This document shows positions 1-11,895 of a DNA stretch of 64,000 bases, one piece after another. How positions within the stretch are numbered: the first letter of the stretch is position 1; every line of letters starts with the position of its first letter. The DNA comes from Streptomyces sp. NBC_01142 (GTDB taxonomy: Bacteria; Actinomycetota; Actinomycetes; Streptomycetales; Streptomycetaceae). The position numbers and the translations under genes were made by a program. The notes below the pieces were generated by a model that was not told the DNA's origin, searched no databases, and was given only the letters and a program-made list of their open reading frames with translations. The stretch covers positions 806,001 to 870,000 of the forward strand of contig NZ_JAPEOR010000003.1 of assembly GCF_026341125.1 (NCBI RefSeq). The letters are read 5' to 3'.

Positions 1-595
1 GGCCAGATCGGGCAGCGGGCGGCGGTGTCCTGCCGCCCGGGCGGTGTGAGCGGCATCGCTCTGGAGCACCACCAGCACTGCCGGGTACGGTTCGTGGGGC
101 GGGCGAAGAGCGGTGAGGGTGGCCAGCAAGGGCTCGTGGGGCTCTTGCTGAAGGTGCACACGCAGGCTCCGGTGTCCCTCACCCCGTGCGACGGCCGCCG
201 CATGCGTGCGCAGCGCCGCCCGGTCGCCGGCGCGCAGCAGGCCTGCCAGGTCCGGCCGCATAGCCGGCCCGTACGCCGGTCAGTTCCGCCGCCGCCACGT
301 TCATCCGCCGGACCACGGTGTCGCCGCCGATGAGCACCACAGGCAGCGGCAGCCGCTGGAAGACGGCCTTGAAAAGCTGCAGCTCCGCCGTTTCCGGGGA
401 GGTTCTGGCGGGACTCCGTGCCGCCAGTCGCTCGTACCTCGGCCAGAGACTCTCGGCAACATGCTGGAGTTCGAAGAGAGCCGTGTCCAGGAGGGTGTGC
501 TGCTCCGGCAGCGGCAGACTGCGGGCGGCCCTCAGCTCCCTCACGCGTCTGACGAAATCCGCAAGCTCTCCGCCGAACTCATCGGTCTGCGCCAT
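1..595 (-). pseudogene. PAS-domain sensory protein, 5' part, with a frame break; runs off the window
   Basis: The gene starts at ATG 595 and reads leftward off the window edge. Residues 1-85 are charged and helical. They are followed by a PAS-like core (LPLPVVLIGGD, then NVAAAELTG) at about residues 85-105, a sensor fold often fused to SpoIIE phosphatases or regulators in Streptomyces. The frame then breaks at about 253-258. In the original frame a stop comes at 179-181, but a neighbouring frame continues without a stop to base 1 and carries a clearly protein-like sequence (DLAGLLRAGDRAALRTH). One extra G or two missing G restores a single protein. This is either a true frameshift or an assembly error. 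The output domain lies outside the window, so the final function cannot be stated. Confidence 0.6.
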
Positions 596-659
596 GAACA
601 AGAAAGCTAGCCGACGGACGGCGTTCCCGGAGGGCGGCAACCGGCGCAGCACGGTTCCG

Positions 660-692
660 TCATGCGTGCATGACGAGGCGGGGCGAGGGTAC
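660..692 (+). promoter_or_regulatory. Palindrome and possible SigB-type promoter before the DUF6458 gene
   Basis: Bases 660-673 form a perfect inverted repeat (TCATGC-GT-GCATGA). A GGGTAC element lies at 687-692 with GCATG 14 bases upstream, which fits the loose Streptomyces stress-sigma pattern GNNTN-N14-GGGTAY. It lies about 60 bases upstream of the DUF6458 start. The motif is short and could occur by chance. Confidence 0.25.
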
Positions 693-754
693 TCGGCCGC
701 TGACCATCCGATCGAACTGGAATCGGACATGAAACGGACAGGAAGGTGAGTCAC

Positions 755-982
755 ATGGGCTTGGGCGGGTGCATCATCCTGATTGCCGCCGGGGCGATTC
801 TCACGTTCGCCACGGACTGGGAGGTCGAGGGCGCCAACCTCGACGTCGTCGGCCTGATCCTGATGGCCGTGGGCATCATCGGCGTCGTCACGTTCACGAG
901 CATCGCAAAACGGCGTCGTGTCGTCGTACCGCCGTCGGCACCGCTGGCAGATGAGGAGCGGGCGCGCGGCCGCTTCGAGTGA
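755..982 (+). CDS. Small DUF6458-type membrane protein
   Basis: A 75-residue protein with two hydrophobic segments (about residues 3-20 and 29-50), a short acidic loop between them and a basic, Arg-rich tail (KRRR) predicted to be cytoplasmic. The N-terminal GLGGCIILIAAGAIL pattern is typical of the actinobacterial DUF6458 family, whose function is unknown. ATG 755 is preferred because GGAAGG at 741-746 sits eight bases upstream; the in-frame GTG at 746 overlaps that site. The gene is divergent from the PAS protein and followed by a short repeat-bearing gap before the NADH dehydrogenase-like gene. Confidence 0.75.
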   Translation: MGLGGCIILIAAGAILTFATDWEVEGANLDVVGLILMAVGIIGVVTFTSIAKRRRVVVPPSAPLADEERARGRFE

Positions 983-1007
983 GACGCTGTACACGAGGCA
1001 CTTCGTC

Positions 1008-1046
1008 GATCCGGAACCGATCCGGAACCGTCCGGAATTGATCCGG
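1008..1046 (+). repeat. Short 11-bp tandem repeat
   Basis: The unit GATCCGGAACC occurs twice at 1008-1029, followed by a degenerate copy and a partial fourth. It lies in the leader region of the flavoprotein gene starting at 1137. It could be a regulator binding array or simple slippage. Confidence 0.5.
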
Positions 1047-1136
1047 GGCGGGGCGGCGGCGGTGTTTGGTGCTGCATCTCAGGGGCACTCGCAGCCCGTC
1101 AGCCACTCCATGTCCCCGTCCGCGCCGGAGGCGAAC

Positions 1137-2459
1137 GTGAGTCGTTCCCGTGTCGTTGTCGTCGGAGCCGGATTCGCCGGCTTCCAAGCCGCCCGGACGC
1201 TCTCCCGGACCGTGCGGAACACGGCCGAGATCGTCGTACTCAACCCCACCGACTACTTCCTCTATCTGCCTCTGCTGCCACAGGTCGCGGCCGGTACCCT
1301 GGAACCCCGGCGGGTGACCGTCTCGATCCCCGACACCCTGCCGCGGGTGCGCCTGGTACTCGGTGAGGCGGGCCGGGTCGACCTGGCGGGACGCCGGGTT
1401 CACTACACGGATCCGGAGGGTGTCTCCGGCGAGCTGGAGTACGACCGCCTCATCCTCGCCGTCGGCAGCGTCAACAGACTGCTTCCCGTACCGGGAATCG
1501 CCGAGCACGCGCACGGCTTCCGCGGCCTGCCCGAGGCGCTCTATCTGCGCGACCACATCACCCGGCAGATCGAGCTGGCCACCGACGCGAGTGCCGAGGA
1601 GAGCGCCTCCCGCCGTACCTTCGTGGTGGTCGGCGCCGGCTACACCGGCACCGAAGTCGCCGCTCAGGGCACGATGTTCACGGATGCGCTGGCCCGCAGG
1701 CAGCACCCGCGGCGCCAGAGCGAGAGGCCTCGCTGGGTTCTGCTGGACGTCGCCGACCGCGTTCTGCCCGGGCTCGACCGCCGGCTGTCCTCGACAGCCG
1801 ACCGGGTGCTCCGGCGCCGCGGCGTCGACGTACGGACCGGGACCTCCGTCGAGGAGGCCACCCGCACCGGAGTCCGCCTGGACGACGGGGAGTTCATCGG
1901 TACCAGGACGGTGATCTGGTGCGTCGGCGTGCGTCCCGACCCGCTGGTGTCCCAGGTAGGACTGCCCGTCGAGCACGGCCGCCTCCTCGTCGACCCCCGG
2001 CTGACCGTGCCCGGCCACCCCGACGTCTTCGCCTGTGGCGACGCGGCGGCCGTGCCGGACCTGACCCGGCCGGGGGAGTACACCCCGATGACGGCCCAGC
2101 ACGCCGCACGCCAGGGCAAGTTGGCCGGACTCAATGTCGCGGCCTCTCTCGGCCACGGCGAGCAGCGCTCGTACAAGCACCACGATCTGGGCTTCGCCGT
2201 CGACCTCGGCGGGGTGTCCGCCGCGGCGAATCCGCTGGGCATACCGCTGTCCGGCCCGCTCGCCGGGGCGGTCACCCGCGGCTATCACCTGGCCGCCATG
2301 CCCGGGAACCGGGTGCGTGTCGCCGCCGACTGGCTGCTGGATGCCGTGCTGCCGCGTCAGTCCGTCCAGCTGGGCCTCGTCCGCTCCTGGTCGGTCCCGC
2401 TGGACACCGCCTCGCCCGAACTGGCACGCGTTCCGGGCGGCCCGTCCACGAAGGAGTGA
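1137..2459 (+). CDS. Type II NADH dehydrogenase-like FAD/NAD(P) oxidoreductase
   Basis: A 440-residue pyridine nucleotide-disulfide-type oxidoreductase resembling single-subunit NADH:quinone dehydrogenases (NDH-2). The FAD dinucleotide fold is at residues 5-20 (VVVVGAGFAG), the NAD(P) fold begins near residue 162 (VVVGAGYTGTE), and the C-terminal FAD motif (ACGDAAAV) lies near residue 297. The family oxidises NADH and passes electrons to quinone at the inner face of the membrane without pumping protons. GTG 1137 is chosen because GGAGG at 1127-1131 lies five bases upstream; an upstream ATG at 1110 lacks a good site. The stop is one base before the transketolase start, and AAGGAG inside its last codons serves the next gene, so the two are co-expressed. 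A redox-balance pairing is inference. Confidence 0.85.
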   Translation: MSRSRVVVVGAGFAGFQAARTLSRTVRNTAEIVVLNPTDYFLYLPLLPQVAAGTLEPRRVTVSIPDTLPRVRLVLGEAGRVDLAGRRVHYTDPEGVSGELEYDRLILAVGSVNRLLPVPGIAEHAHGFRGLPEALYLRDHITRQIELATDASAEESASRRTFVVVGAGYTGTEVAAQGTMFTDALARRQHPRRQSERPRWVLLDVADRVLPGLDRRLSSTADRVLRRRGVDVRTGTSVEEATRTGVRLDDGEFIGTRTVIWCVGVRPDPLVSQVGLPVEHGRLLVDPRLTVPGHPDVFACGDAAAVPDLTRPGEYTPMTAQHAARQGKLAGLNVAASLGHGEQRSYKHHDLGFAVDLGGVSAAANPLGIPLSGPLAGAVTRGYHLAAMPGNRVRVAADWLLDAVLPRQSVQLGLVRSWSVPLDTASPELARVPGGPSTKE

Positions 2460-2460
2460 C

Positions 2461-4305
2461 ATGCGATACAAACAACTGGCGGAGCTGGGACAGCAGTTGC
2501 GCGTGGACGCGGTTCGCGCCACCGACGCCGCAGGTTCCGGGCATCCGACATCCTCGATGTCGGCCGCCGACGTGGCCGCCGTACTCCTGGCCAACCATCT
2601 GCGCTACGACTTCGACCGGCCCGATCATCCGGGCAACGACCGGCTGATCCTCTCCAAGGGGCATGCCTCACCGCTGCTGTACGCCCTCTACCGGGTGACG
2701 GGCGTCATCGACGACGAGGAACTCCTCACCTTCCGCCGCCTCGACAGCCGCCTCGAAGGACATCCGACCCCCCGGCTGCCGTGGGTGGACGTGGCCACCG
2801 GATCCCTCGGACAGGGACTGCCGGTCGGCGTCGGCATGGCGCTGGCGGGCAAGCGGCTCGACCGGATCCCGTACCGGGTGTGGGTGCTGTCGGGCGACAG
2901 TGAGATGGCCGAGGGCTCCGTGTGGGAGGGCGTCGAGCAGGCGGCGTACGAAAACCTCGACAACCTGACGCTGATCATCGATGTCAACCGGCTGGGCCAG
3001 CGCGGCCCCACCCGGCATGAGTGGGACCTCGATGCCTACGCACGCCGGCTGGAGGCCTTCGGCTGGCACACCATCAAGGTCGACGGGCACGACGTCGCCG
3101 CCGTCGACGCCGCGCTGTCGGAGGCGGATTCCACGACCGGGCAGCCCACGGCGGTCATCGCCCGTACCCACAAGGGGCGTGGTGTCGCTGCCGTGGAGGA
3201 CCGGGAGGGCATGCACGGCAAACCGCTGCCCGACGCGGACGCGGCGATCGACGAACTGGGCGGCCCGCGCTTCATCACGGTGGAGGTTCATCCGCCGCCC
3301 GCGGCACGCGTTCAGCACGAGGCGCGCAGCGGGGATCTTTCGCTCCCGAGGTTCGACGTCGGCGATTCGGTGGCCACCCGTACCGCCTACGGGCAGGCGC
3401 TCGCCGCCCTGGGCTCGGCGCGGGGAGACGTCGTTGCGCTCGACGGGGAGGTCGGCGACTCGACGCGCACCGAGTTCTTCGCCAAGGACCATCCGAGCCG
3501 GTATTTCGAGTGCTACATCGCCGAACAGCAGTTGATCGCGGCGGCGGTGGGGATGCAGGCCCGGGGCTATGTCCCCTACGCGTCCTCGTTCGCGGCGTTC
3601 CTGACGCGCGCCCACGACTTCGTACGGATGGCGGCCGTCAGTAACGCCGCGATCAACATCGTCGGCTCGCACGCCGGGGTCGCGATCGGCCAGGACGGGC
3701 CGTCCCAGATGGGGCTCGAGGACGTGGCGATGTTCCGGTCGGTGCACGGCAGCACGGTGCTCTACCCGTGCGATGCCAACCAGACCGCCCGCCTGGTCGC
3801 CACCATGGCCGAGCTGCCGAACGTGAGCTACCTGCGCACCACCAGGGGAGACACGCCGGTCGTCTACGGCCCGGACGAGGAGTTCCCGGTGGGTGGCTCC
3901 AAGGTGCTGCGTTCGGGGGAACAGGACCGGGTGACGGTCGTCGCCGCCGGGGTGACGGTCCATGAGGCTCTGCGGGCCGCCGAACTGCTGGACCAGGAGG
4001 GCATCGCGGTACGCGTCGTCGACCTCTACTCAATCAAACCGGTCGACGCGGCGACGCTGCACGAGGCGGCCGAGGCGACGGGATGCCTGCTGACGGTGGA
4101 GGACCATCGCCCGGAGGGCGGCCTCGGCGACGCGGTGACGGAAGCGTTCACGGACGGCCGCCCGGTACCGCGGCTGGTGCGGCTCGGTGTGAGGAACATG
4201 CCGGGCTCGGCCACCCCGGAGGAGCAACTGCACGTGGCCGGTATCGACGCGGAGTCGATTGCTGCCGCCGTACGGCTGCTGGTGGAACAGGCCGTCGTGC
4301 GCTGA
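2461..4305 (+). CDS. Transketolase, full length in one chain
   Basis: A 614-residue thiamine diphosphate enzyme that moves two-carbon units between sugar phosphates in the pentose phosphate pathway. The N-terminal TPP-binding domain carries GDSEMAEGSVWE near residues 145-156. The pyrimidine-binding domain carries the expected Glu in CYIAEQQL near residue 355, and the C-terminal domain runs from about 480. Length and motifs match the shorter animal and archaeal type transketolase rather than the roughly 700-residue bacterial TktA, so this is probably an accessory paralogue. The start follows AAGGAG at 2451-2456. It is transcribed with the NDH-2-like gene. A role in supplying NADPH or sugar phosphates under stress would fit the neighbours but is inference. 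Confidence 0.88.
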   Translation: MRYKQLAELGQQLRVDAVRATDAAGSGHPTSSMSAADVAAVLLANHLRYDFDRPDHPGNDRLILSKGHASPLLYALYRVTGVIDDEELLTFRRLDSRLEGHPTPRLPWVDVATGSLGQGLPVGVGMALAGKRLDRIPYRVWVLSGDSEMAEGSVWEGVEQAAYENLDNLTLIIDVNRLGQRGPTRHEWDLDAYARRLEAFGWHTIKVDGHDVAAVDAALSEADSTTGQPTAVIARTHKGRGVAAVEDREGMHGKPLPDADAAIDELGGPRFITVEVHPPPAARVQHEARSGDLSLPRFDVGDSVATRTAYGQALAALGSARGDVVALDGEVGDSTRTEFFAKDHPSRYFECYIAEQQLIAAAVGMQARGYVPYASSFAAFLTRAHDFVRMAAVSNAAINIVGSHAGVAIGQDGPSQMGLEDVAMFRSVHGSTVLYPCDANQTARLVATMAELPNVSYLRTTRGDTPVVYGPDEEFPVGGSKVLRSGEQDRVTVVAAGVTVHEALRAAELLDQEGIAVRVVDLYSIKPVDAATLHEAAEATGCLLTVEDHRPEGGLGDAVTEAFTDGRPVPRLVRLGVRNMPGSATPEEQLHVAGIDAESIAAAVRLLVEQAVVR

Positions 4306-4356
4306 CCTGGGCGGGACTCCCTGCGGGGGCCATGAGCGAGTCCGGGACGAGCACGC

Positions 4357-4797
4357 TCAGTCCTTCGTGATCTCGAAGCTGTGGGTCTCGTGGCCCAGGA
4401 CGTTGTCGTCGGCGTCCACGAACGTTCCCGTCACCTCGTACGTATCGCGGGCCAAGTGCCCGATCGGGAGCCGCTCGGGGGGAAGGGTCAGCTCGTAGGG
4501 GCCGCCGGGGCGATAGCTGCCGAGCAGCACTTCGGTCCTGCTCACCTCGGAGCCCTGCCGCTTCCTCAGGTCCACGTATTTCAGCCCCTCGACGGCCCTG
4601 CCGATGCGGAAGACCAGCGTGATGCGGATATCCGAACCTTCCCTGAGGGGGAAAGGAGGGGGCTGGGCAACGGCTCCGGATTCATCCGGGGAAGGGAGTG
4701 CGACCGCCATCTCGTCGTAACCCTCGGCCTGCAGGGTCACGCTCAGCAGCTCGAATGGACGGATGTCGCCCGTCGGATGTTCAAGGGGCGTTGTCAT
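4357..4797 (-). CDS. Bacterial RhoGDI-like immunoglobulin-fold protein
   Basis: A 146-residue protein whose residues 50-140 line up with the beta-sandwich domain of eukaryotic Rho GDP-dissociation inhibitors. The alignable elements appear in the same order: LREGSDIRITLVFRIGRAV, GLKYVDLRKRQG, LLGSYRPGG-YE, LPIGHLARDTYEVTGTF and a following Asp-rich turn. In eukaryotes this domain binds the isoprenyl tail of Rho GTPases. The N-terminal helical arm that blocks GTPase switch regions is absent here, so inhibition of nucleotide exchange is unlikely. There is no signal peptide or membrane segment. ATG 4797 is chosen because AAGAAGG lies eight bases upstream. The gene is convergent with transketolase. 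A lipid-chaperone role is only a guess. Confidence 0.75.
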   Translation of the reverse strand: MTTPLEHPTGDIRPFELLSVTLQAEGYDEMAVALPSPDESGAVAQPPPFPLREGSDIRITLVFRIGRAVEGLKYVDLRKRQGSEVSRTEVLLGSYRPGGPYELTLPPERLPIGHLARDTYEVTGTFVDADDNVLGHETHSFEITKD

Positions 4798-4963
4798 CGG
4801 ACGAGCCTTCTTTCGCCACTGGTTGGGCCGACACATCAGAAATAGACCACAGACAGCGGATCATAGTTGTCCGAGATTGAAATCCCGTCGCCTGCCGCGA
4901 CGCTTGAGTACCCGTGTTCGGGGCACCCGCATTCCGGAGACCTGAAGATGCGGAGGTACTGTC

Positions 4964-5134
4964 ATGGTCCCGCTCCTCTTGGTGTTGCTGCTGATCCTGA
5001 TTCTTTTCGGGGTCGGATTCGCCACCGAAGTGCTCTGGTACATCGCGCTGGCAGTGCTGGTCGTTTGGCTGCTGGGGTTCTTCTTCCGCGGCCCGGTCGC
5101 CGGAGGTGGACGGTCACGCTGGTACCGCTGGTAG
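4964..5134 (+). CDS. Very small hydrophobic membrane protein
   Basis: A 56-residue protein with two almost continuous hydrophobic stretches (residues 2-17, Leu-rich, and 22-41) followed by a Gly/Arg tail ending RWYRW. GGAGG at 4952-4956 lies seven bases before the ATG, a strong site. Small 'hydrophobic protein' genes of this kind are common near stress genes in Streptomyces and have no known function. A strong stem-loop follows the stop, so it probably ends its own short transcript. Confidence 0.7.
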   Translation: MVPLLLVLLLILILFGVGFATEVLWYIALAVLVVWLLGFFFRGPVAGGGRSRWYRW

Positions 5135-5147
5135 GCGAGGTCTCATG

Positions 5148-5196
5148 ACCGACTTCGGCCGGCACCCGACTGGCGGGTGCCGGCCGTCGGGTCGGT
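5148..5196 (+). terminator. Strong stem-loop terminator
   Basis: A perfect 12-bp stem (GGCCGGCACCCG at 5157-5168 and its complement at 5174-5185) with a five-base loop sits inside an outer GACCGA/TCGGTC pairing. It begins 14 bases after the small hydrophobic gene. There is no T-run, which is usual for high-GC actinomycetes. Confidence 0.7.
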
Positions 5197-5323
5197 CACC
5201 GAAATGGCGCAGCCGGGCGCGCGCGTCATCGCGCCGAGTCCGGCTGCGACTGGCCGAGACGCGGTAGAGCGGCAATAGTCGTAGTGAATTCCCTCAGCCG
5301 GAAGGGCAGGAGACCTGAGCATC

Positions 5324-5716
5324 GTGTCGGGATTTACCGGGAAGCCGGAGGGTGCGGGCGTCGGCGGCGCGCGTTTCACCGTCGCGGTGAGGGCGGGAGC
5401 GGACACCGTCGTGCTGGTGCTCGGCGGTGAACTCGACCACGACACGGCCGAGCCGCTGCGCGAGGCGCTCGCCGAGGCGGTGGATGCCGGAGTCGAGCGG
5501 ATCCTGGTCGACTGCACGGATCTGCAGTTCTGCGACTCCACCGGGCTCAACGCCCTGCTCCGGGCCCGGCTGGCCGCACGGGAGGCGGGTGGCCGGGTGG
5601 AACTGGCCGCCCTGCAGCCGCCGGTCGCCCGGATGTTCGACATCACCGGGGCGGATGCCGTGTTCCGGGTGTACGCCGGTCTCGACGACGCACTGGCGGA
5701 CCGGCGGCAGAAGTAG
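5324..5716 (+). CDS. STAS-domain anti-sigma factor antagonist
   Basis: A 130-residue protein made almost entirely of a STAS domain (about residues 18-120), the SpoIIAA/RsbV fold. The phosphorylation loop CDSTGLNALL is intact, with Ser72 as the expected site. In partner switching, the unphosphorylated form binds an anti-sigma kinase and frees a sigma factor, and SpoIIE-type phosphatases reactivate it. GTG 5324 follows an AGGAG site about ten bases upstream. The next gene, 12 bases on, encodes the matching anti-sigma kinase. A SpoIIE phosphatase and a hybrid kinase follow within 6 kb, so a local signalling circuit is likely. Confidence 0.85.
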   Translation: MSGFTGKPEGAGVGGARFTVAVRAGADTVVLVLGGELDHDTAEPLREALAEAVDAGVERILVDCTDLQFCDSTGLNALLRARLAAREAGGRVELAALQPPVARMFDITGADAVFRVYAGLDDALADRRQK

Positions 5717-5728
5717 CGGAGGGCGCTC

Positions 5729-6190
5729 ATGAGCGAAGGCCTCCGGGCGACTGGGCAGACCCGGCGCCTCGCGCTGTTCGGTATCAAGGGCGTGGTGAGC
5801 CGTTGCCGGAACTTCAGCCGGGAAGCACTGGCGGACTGGCACTGGACCCCCGCCGTCGACGAGGAACATCAAGCGGTCGTCGACGACGTGCTGTTGCTCG
5901 TGTCCGAAGTGGTCACCAATGCGTGCCAGCATGCCGGCGGACCGACGGAGCTGGTCCTGAACTGCACCGACGAGCGGCTGCGGATCGAGGTCACCGACGG
6001 CAGCCCCGAGCACCCGCGCCCACGCCCGCCCGGCGAGTTGGCGCTGCCCGGCGGCCACGGTCTGATCGTGTTCGACCGGCTCTCGCGGAGCTGGGGGACG
6101 ACGCCTCGGGGGGACGGCAAGACGGTCTGGCTTGAGGTGCCGTCTCCGCTGCGGGGTGCTCGCCATCGGGGGCAGCAGGCTCTCCGCTGA
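5729..6190 (+). CDS. RsbW/SpoIIAB-type anti-sigma regulatory ATPase
   Basis: A 153-residue GHKL-family ATP-binding protein. The N-box (SEVVTNACQHA) is near residues 53-63, the G1-type DGSP motif is at about residues 90-93, and GGHGLIVFDRL with SRSWG follows at about 109-126. Proteins of this family phosphorylate their STAS partner and sequester a sigma factor, although many Streptomyces members have unknown targets. GGAGGG lies about seven bases upstream of the ATG. It is cotranscribed with the STAS gene. No sigma factor gene lies in the window, so its client is elsewhere or the pair regulates something else. Confidence 0.82.
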   Translation: MSEGLRATGQTRRLALFGIKGVVSRCRNFSREALADWHWTPAVDEEHQAVVDDVLLLVSEVVTNACQHAGGPTELVLNCTDERLRIEVTDGSPEHPRPRPPGELALPGGHGLIVFDRLSRSWGTTPRGDGKTVWLEVPSPLRGARHRGQQALR

Positions 6191-6428
6191 CGGTCAGGGG
6201 CACGGGGATCTCCGGGGAGGCCTGCGGTCGCGGGCAACCGCGCCGGACGTCCGGCGGAAGCCGGGGAAACGGCTGTTTCTCCGGGGCCCGGTCGGTACGG
6301 GTGAGGCTTGAGGTGCGGCTCCTCCGACGAAAGAGGGTGGCCGGGCGCTGCCGACTGCGGCGGGACTGTCGCCGGAACACACATGTCCGCCCCGGCCCGG
6401 GGCGCCCCATGGCCGGGGCACGGTCCTG

Positions 6429-6538
6429 CCCGGGTCTCCCGCCGTCGAGTTCCGAACCGGCCCGGGTGTCCCGCCGTCGAGTTCCGAACCGGCCCGGGTG
6501 TCCCGCCGTCGAGTTCCGAACCGGCCCGGGTGTCCCGC
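6429..6538 (+). repeat. 32-bp tandem repeat, 3.4 copies
   Basis: Copies begin at 6429, 6461, 6493 and 6525 (partial). They are identical except for one base near the start of the first copy. The unit opens CCCGGGTGTCCCGCC and contains GTTCCGAACC, a quasi-palindrome. There are no spacers, so it is not CRISPR. It lies in the 420-base gap between the anti-sigma gene and the hybrid kinase. Confidence 0.85.
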
Positions 6539-6637
6539 GCGACGCTGCGTGCCACAGTGGACTGAGGCCGCGCAGGACCCTCGCCCGGCAGGGCCCGTAA
6601 GCCCGGCGTCGTGAGTGACGACAGCGCGAGGTCAGTC

Positions 6638-9583
<2,946 letters not shown>

Positions 9584-9625
9584 CCGCGAGCGGTGGCGCA
9601 CCTCCGGCCGGACGCCGAAGCCCTC

Positions 9626-11895
9626 TCAGGACACCACCCGGACCACGACGAGGCTCGTGTCGTCCTCGGTGTCCCCGGTGACGGCCATCATCAGCCGGTC
9701 GGCCTGCTCGTCGACCGCGCCCGGGCACAGTCTCTCGGCCGCCCGTCGCAGCACCGCGAGGCTCTCGTCGAGCCCCTTGTGACGCCGCTCGATGAACCCG
9801 TCGGTGTAGAGCACCAGGGTGTCGTCGGGCAGCAGTGGTGTCAGGGTTTCCCCGTAGTCCGCGGCCGGTACGGCACCCAGCAGGATGTTGCGCGGGGACT
9901 CGAGAAACCGTGCCGTCCCTTCGCGCAGGAGCAGCAGCGGCAGATGCCCGGCGCTCGCCCAGCACAGTGATCGGTCGGCCGGGTCGTACAGCGCGCACAC
10001 CGCGGTGGCGGTGGGGTGCCCCGGGGTCTGCAGCGTGACCTCGTTCAGCCACCGCATGAGGCGGCCGGGGGAGTGGCCGGTGAAGGCCAGTCCGCGCAGT
10101 GCGTTGCGCAGCGCGACCATGCCGGTCGCGGCGTCGATGCCGTGCCCGGCGATGTCGCCGACCGCCACCAGTACCCGGCCGTCCGGCAGCGGCAGCAGGT
10201 CGTACCAGTCCCCGCCGACCCGGTACTCCTCGGCCGCCGGCCGGTACCGGGCCGCGACCTGGAGACCGGCGGGCTCCCGGAGTGTGGGTACCTCGGGGAC
10301 GATCGCCTCCTGGAGCTGGAGGACCAGCTGATGGCGCAGCGCTGCCTTGGCCTGGACCGCGGTCAGCTCGTCGAAGGAGGCGGAGAGGGCGACCTCGGTG
10401 TGGTGCTGGGCGGAGACGTCCTGATAGATGCCGGTGACACCGGTGAGTACACCGTCGGTCAGCAGGGGTTCGGCGGCGATACGCACATGGCGCAGCCCGC
10501 CTTCGTCGCGGACGGCCCGTACGACGATGTGCGCGCCCTCCAGACGGTCGTTGAGGGCGGTGAGAAGGTCTGTCAGGCGGTCGGTGTCCGCCGGGTGCAG
10601 CCGAGGGCCCAGCAGCCGCAGCGGCACCGGCGGTGTGCCGGGAGCCAGGCCGAAGATCGCGTACGCCTGGTCGCTCCACCGGGATGCGCCGGTGGTCAGG
10701 TCGTCCTCGAACGACGCGATCTTCTCCAGGCGGCCCAGCACGCGCGCGACGGAAAGGCCCGTGTCGCTGGTGGAATGCCAGAGCACGACCGTGCGGCCCG
10801 GACCGAGCGGCAGCACGCGGACATCGAGCATCGGTTCCGGACCGCCGTGGCGGTGGGTGGTCGGCAGCCGGGCCGCGTACTGCGGTGCGGCGGCGGACCG
10901 CGCGCGCTCCACCAGACGCACGAGATCGGCGTGGGCATGGGGGAGGACCTGCGCCAGCGGCCGGCCGGCCGGTGCGTGCATGCCGTCGGCCGATTTCAGC
11001 GCCGCGGGATTGAGATGCTCGACGCGGTAGCCGGCCGTCGCCGGATCCGTGCGCACCGTCATGGCCGGATGGGCGAGCAGGTCGAGCAGCGCGGCCAGCA
11101 CCCCGGGCTCCGCCGGATCGGGGGCGGCATCGTCGAGCATCCGTGCCGCCGGCTCCGTGAGCCCCGTGAGCGCGCGCCGGGCACGCTCGTCGAGGTCGGC
11201 GGTTCCCGGCCAGACGGCCAGCGCCAGACCCGCGACCACCCCCCGGTGGCGCAGCGGCAGGACGGCGCGCCCGGCCTCGTGGCCCGGCCCCGGCAGATGC
11301 TCGCCCGGCGGCGGCCCGGTGGGGAGCCAGGCGGGCGACGCCTCGGCCAGCGCGCGGTGCAGCGGGCCCCCGCCTCCGGGGGGATCCACTGCCAGTGCGA
11401 CGCCTCCGAGGCGCTCACCCCGGCGTGGCCTGCCAGTTGCAGGCAGTCCGTGGCCGTGAGGCGCCACAACCACAGCGCCTGTACGCCGAGGGGGCGCAGC
11501 CCGCCCTCCAGCAAGGTCACCGCGACATCCCCGATCGTGTCGCCGGTCTCCGCCGATGCCACCGCCCGGCGCGCCCTGCGCGCCTGCGCCACGCCCTCAC
11601 CGTCCTCGGCCGGGGCCGCGACGACCGTCCCCGAGGCGGCGTTCACAATGTCGGCCGCGAGATCTTCCGGGCTCAGACCGGTGGACGCGGCGAGCCGGAG
11701 CAGATGGTCGGCGGCGTCCGACGGCGTCACCGAGAGCTGCGCGACGAGAATTCCGGCGGCGAGATCGAGCAGGTGGCCGCTGGCCCGGTCGGCGCGTACG
11801 GCGGCGACCTCAGCCGCGAGCTCGGTGACCGCCGCGGAAAGGTCGCCCTCCGCCGCGCCGGGGCCCGGAGGCGGCTCCTGCTCGGGCATGATCAT
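9626..11895 (-). pseudogene. ANTAR/GAF-PAS-SpoIIE phosphatase, frame-broken
   Basis: Two overlapping frames together encode one protein of about 755 residues. The first frame (11895 down to about 11384) carries an ANTAR-like helical region and the start of a GAF domain. The second carries the rest of GAF, a PAS/PAC region (SDQAYAIFGLAPG) and a SpoIIE PP2C phosphatase domain with GGDWYDLLPL, VGDIAGHG, DGFIERR and DDTSL, the metal-binding motifs. The frames meet at a six-base G run at 11378-11383; one added base gives continuous coding. SpoIIE phosphatases dephosphorylate STAS proteins, so the STAS protein at 5324 is a plausible target. It is convergent with the hybrid kinase. If the break is real, the phosphatase half is translated only through re-initiation or slippage. 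Confidence 0.7.

Noticed and set aside
6429..6538. Possible CRISPR array
   Set aside because: Repeats are directly adjacent with no spacers and there are no cas genes.
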